Source of the DNA: Lachnospiraceae bacterium
GTDB taxonomy: Bacteria; Bacillota_A; Clostridia; Lachnospirales; Lachnospiraceae
Length of the DNA: 24,534 bases
NCBI GenBank assembly: GCA_009774465.1
Contig: VSNT01000055.1
Span: 1-24,534, forward strand
Direction of reading: 5' to 3'
In this document: positions 9,339 to 17,561 of the stretch, one piece after another
Layout of the letters: the number at the start of each line of letters is the position of its first letter
Numbering within the stretch: the first letter of the stretch is position 1
Program-made: the position numbers and the translations under genes
The notes under the pieces: generated by a model
The model's database searches: none
Seen by the model: the letters and a program-made list of their open reading frames with translations, nothing else
Told to the model about the DNA's origin: nothing

Positions 9339-10430
9339 TTATAAAGATTCCAAGTAATTTTTCCACTGCATAAAAACAGCCTGTCCATTGGCTGTTTCAC
9401 TGATTTTCCTTGCATTTTCCCCTAAACGCTCCGCCAAGTTCCTATCCTCAATTAAAAGACATATCTTTTCTGCAAGCGCATCTTCGTCCCGAATAGGAAC
9501 AAGAAGGCCGTTTTCACCATCCCGGATCACTGTAGCCGGGCCTCCGCAGGGACAGTCTGTTGCCACCACCGGAAGTCCCATTGCCATCGCCTCCATAACG
9601 CCATTGGGAAGTCCTTCCCAGTCAGAGCTGAAAGCATACACGGAAGCTTTGGGCAGAAGCTTTTCCAGTTCATCGCTTCCTCCCATCAGCTTCACATAAT
9701 CCTGCGCCTTAAGTTCTTTAATACATTGCTCCACCTTTTCCCATGTACCATCTCCGGAATCCGGCCCATAGCATTTCAGCACATAATCCGGATGTTTTTT
9801 ATGCACCCTGTCAAAAGCATGGATTAAAAGCTCATGATTTTTGAAGTCAACAATTCTTCCTGAATGAACCACTTCCTTTTCCCGAATCTCCGGCCTTGGA
9901 AGCCCAATATATTTAGGGTTAAGGGGATTTAAAATAATTACAGACCTTTTCCTTGCAAACTCGGGGAAAAAGTCCCTCTGTCCTTTGGTTTGAAACACAA
10001 AACCAGCCGCTCCTGGAAACAGCAGCCTGGTTTGAATCCGTTCTGCAAGACCGTCATAATGGCCTGCCGGATCTGTGCGCACACAAACTACCACTTTCTG
10101 CTTCATTCCCAGGGTTGAAATAAGGCAGCGGTAATTGGCCTTCTTTCCAAAAGCAATCAACACATCCGGCTTTTCCTTTTTTACAAACTTCCGCAGTCTC
10201 GAAAAACGAAGAAGCATCTTGGCAATCCGTCCTTTTCCTTCTTCATTCTTTTCAAGCCCTACTGGCACCCTGCGCACCTTTTTGTCAGGAACATACTCAT
10301 TTTCTTCCTGCCACTGTGTAGCAATCACCACCTCATAGCCTTCTGCCACAAACTGCGCTGCCAGATTGGTAACCACACGCTCTGCGCCTCCAATTGCCAG
10401 AGAATTAATATGAAATGCTATTTTTTTCAC
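9339..10430 (-). CDS. GT4 (GT-B fold) glycosyltransferase
   Basis: A 363-residue GT4 enzyme. It has the N-terminal loop INSLAIGGAERVV (8-20), the start of the donor domain at VVHSGRIVDFKNHELL (187-202) and the E-x7-E motif WEGLPNGVME (271-280), then ATDCPCGGPATVI. The start codon is GTG at 10430, with AGGATTAGG about seven bases ahead; no in-frame ATG gives the family N-terminus. It is followed after 17 bases by an AsnB-like gene and resembles the GT4 at 6285-7403, which also precedes an AsnB with the SGNH-like gene between. Expected role: cytosolic transfer of one sugar onto the undecaprenyl-linked oligosaccharide. Donor unknown. Confidence 0.88.
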   Translation of the reverse strand: MKKIAFHINSLAIGGAERVVTNLAAQFVAEGYEVVIATQWQEENEYVPDKKVRRVPVGLEKNEEGKGRIAKMLLRFSRLRKFVKKEKPDVLIAFGKKANYRCLISTLGMKQKVVVCVRTDPAGHYDGLAERIQTRLLFPGAAGFVFQTKGQRDFFPEFARKRSVIILNPLNPKYIGLPRPEIREKEVVHSGRIVDFKNHELLIHAFDRVHKKHPDYVLKCYGPDSGDGTWEKVEQCIKELKAQDYVKLMGGSDELEKLLPKASVYAFSSDWEGLPNGVMEAMAMGLPVVATDCPCGGPATVIRDGENGLLVPIRDEDALAEKICLLIEDRNLAERLGENARKISETANGQAVFMQWKNYLESL

Positions 10431-10476
10431 AATTAAGCCTAATCCTTTCCTGCATAACTTCTGTCAGCACAGGCAA

Positions 10477-11259
10477 TTACTCCTTGCCCTTCCCTGACTC
10501 CCTTATCAGCTCTGCTTCCAGAAATTCATCCTTAAATTCACAAAAGTCCTTACACTCATGATTAATACTTTCAACCAGTTCCCTGTATTTTTCCTGAATC
10601 AGAACCGCGTAGTTATCCCGATTATCATATCCTTTCTTGCTCCATGCAAAGGGATGTGTAAGAATCTGTACTTTATCATAACCGGTAATATTCTTTTTAT
10701 CAGGATAACCGTACCGCCAAATATGATTGGCATCTGACATATATTTTACTTTTAACTGTGTCTGGCCGGTGATTTTTTCTGCAAAAGTAAAGAAATCATC
10801 CTGATAGGCATTTAAAATTCCGGGAAGCTTAATGTTTTCCCGAAGCACATCTGCCGAAGGACGATGAATGGAAAACTGGGAAATCTCAAATCCAAACATT
10901 TCCGATAAAATATTTATTTCCTTCTTAATCTGCCTGCGCACCTGCCGCATATCTTCCATTCCGTTTAATGCAAAATGCAGGCCGATGCTGTGTCCACGCT
11001 CATACATGTCCCGTATCATGTCCTTATTGCGCTTGGATAAAATGTTATATGTATTATTTGTCCACTGGAAAAACCAGGTGGAAGTAAAGTCCATCCTGCT
11101 TTCCACTTTCGCCAGCGCGTAGGCTCTGTCCACGCTGTATTCCACGTCGTGACGCATGATTACAAAGGAATCTTTCTTGATTGCTTCCGCGTACCCTGCC
11201 TGCCTGCCGGTAGACTGGATAATACTGATAATTTCTTTATATTCCTCATAAGAAAACAT
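10477..11259 (-). CDS. NodB-fold polysaccharide deacetylase-like protein (WbmS-like)
   Basis: A 260-residue protein without signal peptide or membrane helix, so probably cytosolic. MRHDVEYS (35-42) supplies the metal-binding Asp of a NodB/CE4 fold, GHSIGLHFA (89-97) the two histidines and FSIHRPS (129-135) a further active-site His. The HxxxxH spacing is unlike classic HxxxH CE4 deacetylases, and it recalls the WbmS-type proteins of O-antigen loci, whose chemistry is not settled. An AAGGAG seven bases before the ATG at 11259 gives a strong start. The 85-base gap upstream carries a promoter-like sequence. It could remove an N-acetyl or N-formyl group from a nucleotide- or lipid-linked sugar; the substrate is inference. 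Confidence 0.7.
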   Translation of the reverse strand: MFSYEEYKEIISIIQSTGRQAGYAEAIKKDSFVIMRHDVEYSVDRAYALAKVESRMDFTSTWFFQWTNNTYNILSKRNKDMIRDMYERGHSIGLHFALNGMEDMRQVRRQIKKEINILSEMFGFEISQFSIHRPSADVLRENIKLPGILNAYQDDFFTFAEKITGQTQLKVKYMSDANHIWRYGYPDKKNITGYDKVQILTHPFAWSKKGYDNRDNYAVLIQEKYRELVESINHECKDFCEFKDEFLEAELIRESGKGKE

Positions 11260-11286
11260 TGATTTTCTCCTTATACTTAATGCTTC

Positions 11287-11315
11287 ATTTTAACATATTT
11301 CGCTTCTTATCACAA
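11287..11315 (-). promoter_or_regulatory. Candidate sigma-A-type internal promoter
   Basis: On the minus strand TTGTGA (11310-11315) and TAAAAT (11287-11292) are separated by exactly 17 bases, four and five matches of six to the housekeeping consensus. It lies in the 85-base gap upstream of the NodB-like gene at 10477-11259. A transcript starting near 11280 would have a short leader containing the AAGGAG site. It could drive the distal eight-gene half of the block separately. The call is by eye in AT-rich DNA, where chance matches are common. Confidence 0.4.
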
Positions 11316-11344
11316 GACGCTGTAAGTAGGGCTGTGCTACAAAT

Positions 11345-12547
11345 TCATAACAGTTCAGATAATTCTAAAAACCGCTCAACATATTTCTCATAGGAGAAAC
11401 ACTGTGCTCTCTCTGCTGCCGCTTTCTGATACCTCTCCAGTTTATTCTCATCCAGCATCAAATCTATAATAACTTCCGCCATGTTCTTTTCTTCCTCTAA
11501 AATACATCGGGCATTTAAATCTTTTTCTCTGCTCATAGGAGGTACTAAAATTCCGTATTTCCCATAAATAACATTTGTTTTTTTATTTTCCTGCTTTCTA
11601 TCCCAATCTGCAGTATCCTCCCCCAGCAATATTTCTGCCGGTCCGGTCATACAGTCTGTACTAACTGCCGCAAGCCCCAGACACATTCCTTCCACCAGTG
11701 CATTGGGAAATCCCTCATTTAAAGAAGTGAGCAGATACACTTCTCCCTTCCTTAAATACCTATATGGTTCTCTCTGCCTGCCTGCAAAACAGACAAATTT
11801 ACCAATCCCTAAATCTTCCGCAAGCTTCCTGTATTCCTCAAAGTTTCCTTCGCCTACTATAATTAATCTTGTCTCAGGTATTTTCTTTTGAACAATTGAA
11901 AAGATTTTAAGCAAATGCCAAAAACCTTTTACATCATCTTCCCTGCCCATAGATAAAAGACAACGCAGGTTTCTTCCCTGCTCATCAAGATCCTGCCAGG
12001 GCAGCTCAGGTTCTTTTTCCCTGGCCTGCCTTTTTATTGCTTCCACATCATATAAATTATACAGCGTAGTTGCTTTATTAAATTTATATTTAATTTTAAG
12101 TTCTTTCTCAATAACCTTAGAACAACAGATAATCAAATCCGCAAGCTTTGTAAACAACTTAAGCTTTACCGGCTCTCCCATGTCCATGTAGCTTCTGATT
12201 CCCAGCCAGACTTTTGTTTCTTTTGTTTTTGAAAATGCATTTACCATATTTGCAGTAGGTCCAAAACTATATGCAATATCAGGCTTTAGCTCTTTCTTTA
12301 GCTTTCGAAGCTTTCTGCTGCGTTTAACGATGTTTAAGATTTTCCTTATCTTTCCTCTTTGTACCCCTAAATTTAAATCTATAATATGCAGTCCTTCTAT
12401 ATCATATCCAATATTGGAAGAATCAAAAATAACAATCGTTATGTTAAAGTAAGGTTCCAGAAGTCTGGCGGTTGTAATACACACCCTTTCAAATCCTCCC
12501 TGATGAAGCATGGGGGATATCAGCATTAATTTTCTTTTTTTCTCCAT
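11345..12547 (-). CDS. GT4 (GT-B fold) glycosyltransferase
   Basis: A 400-residue GT-B enzyme. It has the N-terminal loop ISPMLHQGGFERVCI, a donor-domain start at LLSMGREDDVKGFWHLL and the E-x7-E motif NEGFPNALVEGM followed by STDCMTGPAEILL. A stretch of about 20 charged residues interrupts the usual short loop after that, before YGILVPP. An in-frame ATG at 12565 exists with a weak site; the ATG at 12547 has GGAG seven bases ahead and gives the more typical N-terminus MEKKRKLMLISP, so it is preferred. It follows another GT4 after 24 bases. The region is AT-rich relative to neighbours. Donor and acceptor are unknown. Confidence 0.87.
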   Translation of the reverse strand: MEKKRKLMLISPMLHQGGFERVCITTARLLEPYFNITIVIFDSSNIGYDIEGLHIIDLNLGVQRGKIRKILNIVKRSRKLRKLKKELKPDIAYSFGPTANMVNAFSKTKETKVWLGIRSYMDMGEPVKLKLFTKLADLIICCSKVIEKELKIKYKFNKATTLYNLYDVEAIKRQAREKEPELPWQDLDEQGRNLRCLLSMGREDDVKGFWHLLKIFSIVQKKIPETRLIIVGEGNFEEYRKLAEDLGIGKFVCFAGRQREPYRYLRKGEVYLLTSLNEGFPNALVEGMCLGLAAVSTDCMTGPAEILLGEDTADWDRKQENKKTNVIYGKYGILVPPMSREKDLNARCILEEEKNMAEVIIDLMLDENKLERYQKAAAERAQCFSYEKYVERFLELSELL

Positions 12548-12571
12548 AAAAGCACTCCGTTTCATAATCTC

Positions 12572-13744
12572 TTATAAGCTGCCCTTCTGCTTCATATCAG
12601 CAGTGTAGAATTCTGCCATCTTCTCCGCCTGAGCGCATACATCAAATCCTGCCTTTTGCATTTCCTGTACCCGATCCTGCCTTTCATACTCCATTGTTTC
12701 AATAATATAGTCCGCCCATCTGTCAGGATTTTCTTCGATACTCATGGTATGCACCAGATCCGTCACTGCCACTTCTTCGCAGATCGTATCGGATATCAGA
12801 CATTTCAGCCCGCTGCACTGGGCCTCCACCACCGTTCCCGGCAGCCCCTCAAATCTGGAAGGATATACAAAGTAATCCATTGCCTGATAATAATCAGAAA
12901 CATTACTGTGATTTCCAAGGAAATATACCTTATCTTCTATGCCAAGCTCCCCGGCCAGCAGCTTTGCCGCCTCCATTCCGCCGCCTTCTCCAAGAAGCAG
13001 CAGCGCAAATCCCCTGCTGGCTTCATCCACTTTCCTGCTCTCTTTACATAAAGCGGCAAAAATCCGTAGAAGATATTCATGATTTTTTGCATAATGAAAC
13101 CGTCCCACATGACCAATCACATATTGATTTGTTATCCCCAGTTCTTCCCTTATTTTCATCCTTGTGCTTTTCTCATAAGCAAATGCCTTACAATCAATTG
13201 CGTTGGAAACAAAAACCGTCTTTCCCTGCTCAACTGCCCTTTCTCCAAACACAGATATCCCTGCAATCTTAGAGCAGGTAAACAGAAAATCCGCCTTTTT
13301 CCATAGATTCCTTCGAAGAATCCTTGTGACTGTTCCCTTAATTCCTTTATCCACGCCTGCACTTCTTGCATGTGCAACAGTAACAGGTATGCCGGCCTTT
13401 TTTGCCGCCGGAAGATAAATAGACGCGGTACTTGTCATATGCCCCTGTACCACCTGATATTCCCTGTGCTCCCGAAAAAAAGCTTTTACCGCCCTTTTAT
13501 AGGCACAGTAATTGTATAATCGAAAACGGGGAACACGATAAATTCGTCCTCCCAGCTCCTTAATTTCCTTATCAAAATAACCTTCCCTGTCTGTGTGTAC
13601 CAGAAAGTCAAATTGTACCTTATTCCTGTCTATATGGCGGTACAAATCCATAATCCTGCTTTCTGCGCCTCCTAAATTTGTTCCACCCAGCACATGTAAA
13701 ACACGGACAGGTCCTTCAGTCCTTCCTTCCATATTTATATTCAT
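12572..13744 (-). CDS. GT4 (GT-B fold) glycosyltransferase
   Basis: A 390-residue GT4 enzyme. The acceptor-side loop is VLHVLGGTNLGGAESRIMDL, with HGHMTSTAS-like contacts (QGHMTSTASIY) further in. The donor domain starts at IGHVGRFHYAKNHEYLL and has the E-x7-E motif FEGLPGTVVEAQ. After this point the common GG(P/V) phosphate-binding segment reads SDTICEEVAVTD, as in EpsF/CapM-like enzymes. The start at 13744 has AAAGGAG only one base ahead; the alternative ATG at 13732 is 13 bases from it, so the exact start is open. It is 64 bases after the DUF2334 gene and 24 before another GT4. It should extend the lipid-linked repeat. Confidence 0.87.
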   Translation of the reverse strand: MNINMEGRTEGPVRVLHVLGGTNLGGAESRIMDLYRHIDRNKVQFDFLVHTDREGYFDKEIKELGGRIYRVPRFRLYNYCAYKRAVKAFFREHREYQVVQGHMTSTASIYLPAAKKAGIPVTVAHARSAGVDKGIKGTVTRILRRNLWKKADFLFTCSKIAGISVFGERAVEQGKTVFVSNAIDCKAFAYEKSTRMKIREELGITNQYVIGHVGRFHYAKNHEYLLRIFAALCKESRKVDEASRGFALLLLGEGGGMEAAKLLAGELGIEDKVYFLGNHSNVSDYYQAMDYFVYPSRFEGLPGTVVEAQCSGLKCLISDTICEEVAVTDLVHTMSIEENPDRWADYIIETMEYERQDRVQEMQKAGFDVCAQAEKMAEFYTADMKQKGSL

Positions 13745-13765
13745 GCTCCTTTCAAAGCCGCACCA

Positions 13766-13803
13766 CCCTAAGGCGCTCTCACCGAAACTTCGTTGTCCTT
13801 GGG
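13766..13803. repeat. Small intergenic hairpin
   Basis: Arms CCCtAAGG (13766-13773) and CCTTGGG (13797-13803) can pair over seven bases with one bulged T around a 23-base loop. The loop, read on the minus strand, holds AACGAAG and GAGAGCG, which recall parts of the large palindromic elements at 22748-23066. No T-run follows, so it is not a convincing terminator. It could be a worn, shortened relative of that repeat family or chance. Confidence 0.25.
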
Positions 13804-13808
13804 AACCC

Positions 13809-14564
13809 TTATCGCAATTTCATCAGCAGGTGCTTTCCCTTTGCCATGAAAAATTCCTTTCCTCTGCCAAAAATATTACCCTTTACAGGTTCCTGTTCTA
13901 AATATTCCTTATAGGAAATCCATTCCACATTTGATTTCATAAAATAACCTTCGTACCGCTCCAAATCCTCATCGGAAACAGTATCCGTGTGAACCACCAT
14001 AGTGGAATATCCATCTTTTTTCTTAAATGCACTGCTTAACTGAAACGATATCGGATAAAAAATCAGTCCCTTCCAGCTATATGGTGCATTTCCAAATCCA
14101 TCTGTCAACGCTCTGAAACCACATTCCTTAAGGGCCTTTAGTGTTTTTTTATCGTAAGAGTGAGCCGGCGCCATAAAAATGTCCGTTTCAATCCCTTTTT
14201 GTGCCAGTACTTTCTTTCCCTCCTCCAGCATTTCCCTTTGCCTTTCAAAAGAAATACCTGCAAATTCCGAAAAATTATTTAAAGGAAACATTCCTCCTTT
14301 TTTGGTGGAATACACATGCTGATATCCATGCATGGCAATTACCCACCCTTTGCTTTGCAGTTGTTTTATATACTTCCAAAAATCCTCCGGAATTTCCTTT
14401 TCTACCTTATCCTGCTTGATTTTTACTAAATTCTCATCCCTGTTATCGGGAACTACCCCTATAAGCGGCTTCACCTGATATCGGTCCAAAAGCGCTTTAA
14501 ATTTAAAAAACCGCTCCCAATCCATATCAGGTGTGATATCATCAAGTCTTACTGCTATTTTCAT
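13809..14564 (-). CDS. DUF2334-type polysaccharide deacetylase-like protein
   Basis: A 251-residue NodB-fold protein. The N-terminal MKIAVRLDDITPDMDW (1-16) has the adjacent Asp8-Asp9 of DUF2334 proteins, AMHGYQHVYS (77-86) gives His79 and His83 for metal binding, and FMAPAHSYD (130-138) gives the later active-site His135. No signal peptide or membrane segment is seen, so it should act in the cytosol. GAGGA lies four bases before the ATG. It sits just after the formyltransferase gene (34 bases), so deacylation followed by reformylation of an amino sugar is one possible reading. It is unrelated in detail to the other NodB-like protein at 10477-11259. Confidence 0.75.
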   Translation of the reverse strand: MKIAVRLDDITPDMDWERFFKFKALLDRYQVKPLIGVVPDNRDENLVKIKQDKVEKEIPEDFWKYIKQLQSKGWVIAMHGYQHVYSTKKGGMFPLNNFSEFAGISFERQREMLEEGKKVLAQKGIETDIFMAPAHSYDKKTLKALKECGFRALTDGFGNAPYSWKGLIFYPISFQLSSAFKKKDGYSTMVVHTDTVSDEDLERYEGYFMKSNVEWISYKEYLEQEPVKGNIFGRGKEFFMAKGKHLLMKLR

Positions 14565-14598
14565 TTATTCCTCGCTTTTTCGCTGCATATTCAGGCGC

Positions 14599-15582
14599 TT
14601 AATACAAAATATCTCCCGCCTTTATTTTACACTGGCTTTCATATTGATCAACCAAAAGAGAGCCATCCACTGTCCGAACCACCAGCTTGCCATCAAATAC
14701 ATCTATCACTTCTCCTGGCGCATATTCTGAAAAATCAATTATTTCGTCAAAAGGATGGGCCTGCCAGATGATAATTTTATTCTCTCCGGCAGATTCATTT
14801 TTGCAGATATTTCCCTGCCCGGCTTTGCAAGTCTCCTTATGTCTTTCCTCCACATAGGCAAAGGCACCGGGAAAAGGAGCTGCCACACCTCTGATCAGAT
14901 TGTAGATTTCTCTGGTTCTTCCATGAAAATCCACTTTTCCATCTGCTTCTGTGCGCTTATTATACCAGGAATCAAAATCCTTGGACTGGGTTTTTATGAT
15001 AATTTCACCTTTTTGATATGCCTTAAGCAATTTTCTGATCAAATTTTTGGAACAGATCATATTTTTGTACTGTGCGGTACGGATATCATCATGGGCAGTA
15101 ATGGAAAACATTTCTGTAGCAAACACATTAGGGCTGTCCGCCTTTTCATCATAGCGGAACAAATTCAAATTAAACCGGCTGTCTCCAAGAATAATCGACC
15201 AGTTAAGGGGCGAACGTCCCCGTCCAAAAGGCAGATAACCACAGTTTCCATGAAAACCGTAAATACCAAATTTAAATTTATCCAGCACAGAGGGTGGAAT
15301 TAAACGCTGCCATCCCATAGAAATTCCAATGTCAAATTCATTCTCAGAAAGAAACTTCTGCGTCTTTTCATCTGTTAAAAAGTAACTGTCGGCCTGGTGA
15401 ACCGGAATTCCATACTTTTCGGTGAGCACAGACAAACCCTTATAACCGGAAACCTGATTTTTCTTTGTCACTTCCGGGCTGATCGTAATTACCAGATCCA
15501 CCGGGCAAATCTTTTCCTGTATAAAGTTTACAATATTTTCAGAAGTATCCTTTACTCCGAAGACAACTACTTTATATTTCAT
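14599..15582 (-). CDS. ArnA/WbkC-like sugar N-formyltransferase
   Basis: A 327-residue two-domain protein of the methionyl-tRNA/sugar formyltransferase family, which transfers a formyl group from N10-formyl-tetrahydrofolate to an amino group. The N-terminal Rossmann-like domain ends in the active-site stretch YGFHGN (108-113), RGRSPLNWSI (121-130) and ADS (148-150). The segment RGRSPLNW is nearly that of ArnA. His111 and Asp149 align with the catalytic His and Asp, but the Asn two before the His is Gly109, and the loop is two residues longer. The C-terminal part (YNLIRGVAAPFPGAF and PGEVIDVFDGKLVVRT) matches the small C-terminal domain. The likely target is the 4-amino sugar made by the PglF/PglE pair, since no PglD acetyltransferase is present. 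Start: AAGGA nine bases before ATG 15582. Confidence 0.82.
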   Translation of the reverse strand: MKYKVVVFGVKDTSENIVNFIQEKICPVDLVITISPEVTKKNQVSGYKGLSVLTEKYGIPVHQADSYFLTDEKTQKFLSENEFDIGISMGWQRLIPPSVLDKFKFGIYGFHGNCGYLPFGRGRSPLNWSIILGDSRFNLNLFRYDEKADSPNVFATEMFSITAHDDIRTAQYKNMICSKNLIRKLLKAYQKGEIIIKTQSKDFDSWYNKRTEADGKVDFHGRTREIYNLIRGVAAPFPGAFAYVEERHKETCKAGQGNICKNESAGENKIIIWQAHPFDEIIDFSEYAPGEVIDVFDGKLVVRTVDGSLLVDQYESQCKIKAGDILY

Positions 15583-15598
15583 AATATTTTATCCTTAT

Positions 15599-16516
15599 TT
15601 ATTTTAAGAAATGCTCATATAGATAATCCTGCATGTTCACATATTCCTGCACTCTGTTATAATTATCCAAAACCGCGCCAAGCCTTGCTTCATACTCTTC
15701 CTTTGTACACTGCCTTATCATCTGAACTGCCGCTTCCAGATTGGCATCTTTCAGCAGAATCATTCCTTCCGGGTTAAAAAACTCGGAAATCTTGCGGGCT
15801 CCCAAGTATACCGGAATCGTCTGGGCCGCAAAGCAGCTTGTCAGGCGTTCGGAAAAATAATAATCTGAAATATCATTTTCAATGATAATGGAAAAGCGGA
15901 AACGGTCAAGGCTTTCATCCACGCTTTTAATGTAAGAACCTCCGTCAAATTTCCCAAAGGTATGGGCAAGCTGATCCTTTTTACACCTTCTGGCCAGTTC
16001 CAGACGAAATTGATGCAGAGAACACATCACTTTATCCGAACAAAGAATGGACAAATCTTCTTCTTTTTTCTGATAAAGCTCCTCTTTCATTTTCTGATTC
16101 CAGATACCTGCCGCAATAGGGTAAAATCTGGCGTTTTCAATCTCATTTAATATTTTTTCATCATAGGTGAAAATATAGCGGAACTCTTTTTCCAGCCCCT
16201 TATGCCTGTGAAACACTTCGTAGTCCTTTGGCACAATCACCCTTGATTCTGTCAGCATTCCATACTTAACCACAGGCTTTCCCAGGGTATGAGGCATTTC
16301 CTCCGCCCCATAAAAATGGGTGTCCAGTCCATAATTATACCTGTCCCAGAAAAAATATTTTCCCTCATGTCCAAAAGGGGCATGCTGACTGTGCCGGTTG
16401 CGGATAAAATAAGTCTCAAGAAGCTTCCCTTCCGCATTATAAATTCGAGGCATAGTATTAGTAATGTGATAGTCTCTGACAATCTGCAGTTTGTATCTGC
16501 CAATCTTAAACTCCAT
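15599..16516 (-). CDS. GT10 (alpha-1,3/1,4-fucosyltransferase family) protein
   Basis: A 305-residue protein whose C-terminal half carries the GT10 signature: FRFSIIIENDISDYYFSERL (206-225) and QTIPVYLGARKISEFF (232-247). Glu213, Asn214, Tyr219/220 and Glu223 match the donor-binding ENS..YxTEKL pattern, although the usual Ser and Lys read Asp and Arg. Known members move L-fucose from GDP-fucose to GlcNAc in alpha-1,3 or alpha-1,4 linkage; some bacterial relatives use other acceptors. GGGAG lies seven bases before the ATG at 16516. It lies between the GalNAcA-forming epimerase (15-base gap) and the formyltransferase (16-base gap). With two GT11 genes in the same block it points to a fucosylated glycan. 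Confidence 0.8.
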   Translation of the reverse strand: MEFKIGRYKLQIVRDYHITNTMPRIYNAEGKLLETYFIRNRHSQHAPFGHEGKYFFWDRYNYGLDTHFYGAEEMPHTLGKPVVKYGMLTESRVIVPKDYEVFHRHKGLEKEFRYIFTYDEKILNEIENARFYPIAAGIWNQKMKEELYQKKEEDLSILCSDKVMCSLHQFRLELARRCKKDQLAHTFGKFDGGSYIKSVDESLDRFRFSIIIENDISDYYFSERLTSCFAAQTIPVYLGARKISEFFNPEGMILLKDANLEAAVQMIRQCTKEEYEARLGAVLDNYNRVQEYVNMQDYLYEHFLK

Positions 16517-16531
16517 CCAGATGCTCCCTTT

Positions 16532-17509
16532 TTACGCCAGATTTTCCTTATACCAGTCAATTGCCAGATTAATTCCTTTTTCAAAATCATATTCAGGATC
16601 ATAGCCCAAAAGCTCTTTCGCTTTACTGATATCTGCATTGGAATCTCTGATATCCCCTGCCCGGTTCGGCCCGAAATGAGGTTCTACCTCTTTTCCAAGA
16701 GCTTTGCAAAGATCATGATATACGTCAATCAGGTATTCCCTTCCCCCTGCACCAATATTAAAAGCTTCTCCTGCTGCCTCAGAAGGGGCCAGGCAGGCCT
16801 TTAAATTTGCTTCAATTACATTGTCAATATAGGTAAAGTCTCTGGACTGCCTGCCATCTCCGTTAATGGTAGGCACTTCTCCATGCATCAACTGTTTGAT
16901 AAACTTGGGGATTACCGCTGCATACATCCCTTCCGGATCCTGGCGGCGCCCAAATACATTAAAGTATCTCATTCCATAGGTGTCAAGTCCATACAGAACC
17001 TTATAAAGCCTTCCATACTCTTCGTCCACCTTCTTGGTAAGGGCATAGGGAGAAAGAACCTTCCCCTCCGCTCCTTCCTTTTTGGGAAGCACCGGATGGT
17101 CTCCATATACGGAAGAGCTGGATGCATAGACAAATTTTTTCACACCGTTTTGTCTGGACGCCTCCATCATATTTAATGTGCCTCGAATATTGATCTCCTC
17201 ATAGAGAAGGGGCATTTCAATGCTTCTGGGAACACTTCCCCACGCCGCCTGATTCAGCACATAGCTCACACCTTTCGTAGCTTCCAGACAGGTGTCAAGC
17301 TCTCTGATATCCCCTTTTATAAAAGTAAAATCAGGATTTATTGTTAAAGGCTCAATATTTTCATATTTTCCGGTAGAAAGATTATCCAGACACCGAACCT
17401 GATAGCCCATGTCCAAAATTGCCTCACATAAATTAGAACCGATAAATCCTGCTCCTCCTGTCACAAGAAATATGCTGTCTTTATCAAATTTCAAATTTTT
17501 ATATCCCAT
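16532..17509 (-). CDS. tviC: UDP-GlcNAc(A) 4-epimerase, WbpP/TviC type
   Basis: A 325-residue extended short-chain dehydrogenase/reductase. It has the NAD-binding motif GGAGFIG (18-24), the LDNLSTG loop (41-47), the catalytic YALTK (Tyr155, Lys159) and RYFNVFGRRQDP. The segment LNQAAWGSVPRSIEMP (85-100) is characteristic of WbpP/TviC, which epimerise C4 of UDP-GlcNAc or UDP-GlcNAcA rather than UDP-Glc. With the dehydrogenase 52 bases upstream it should give UDP-GalNAcA, as in Vi antigen and Pseudomonas O6 synthesis. GAGG six bases before the ATG supports the start. The symbol names the family; substrate preference (sugar or uronate form) is not decided by sequence. Confidence 0.87.
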   Translation of the reverse strand: MGYKNLKFDKDSIFLVTGGAGFIGSNLCEAILDMGYQVRCLDNLSTGKYENIEPLTINPDFTFIKGDIRELDTCLEATKGVSYVLNQAAWGSVPRSIEMPLLYEEINIRGTLNMMEASRQNGVKKFVYASSSSVYGDHPVLPKKEGAEGKVLSPYALTKKVDEEYGRLYKVLYGLDTYGMRYFNVFGRRQDPEGMYAAVIPKFIKQLMHGEVPTINGDGRQSRDFTYIDNVIEANLKACLAPSEAAGEAFNIGAGGREYLIDVYHDLCKALGKEVEPHFGPNRAGDIRDSNADISKAKELLGYDPEYDFEKGINLAIDWYKENLA

Positions 17510-17561
17510 TGTTTACCTCATTTCCTGACTATTTTTCAAGTATATATTTCCCTTCCAGTAT

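Noticed and set aside
9322..9366. Upstream start for the AsnB-like gene
   Set aside because: It would add 15 residues before MCGI and block the N-terminal Cys; GGAGG six bases before 9321 supports the shorter form.
17510..17561. Promoter before the epimerase gene
   Set aside because: TATACT is visible, but the best -35 candidate (TGTAAA, 16 bases away) matches only three of six bases.
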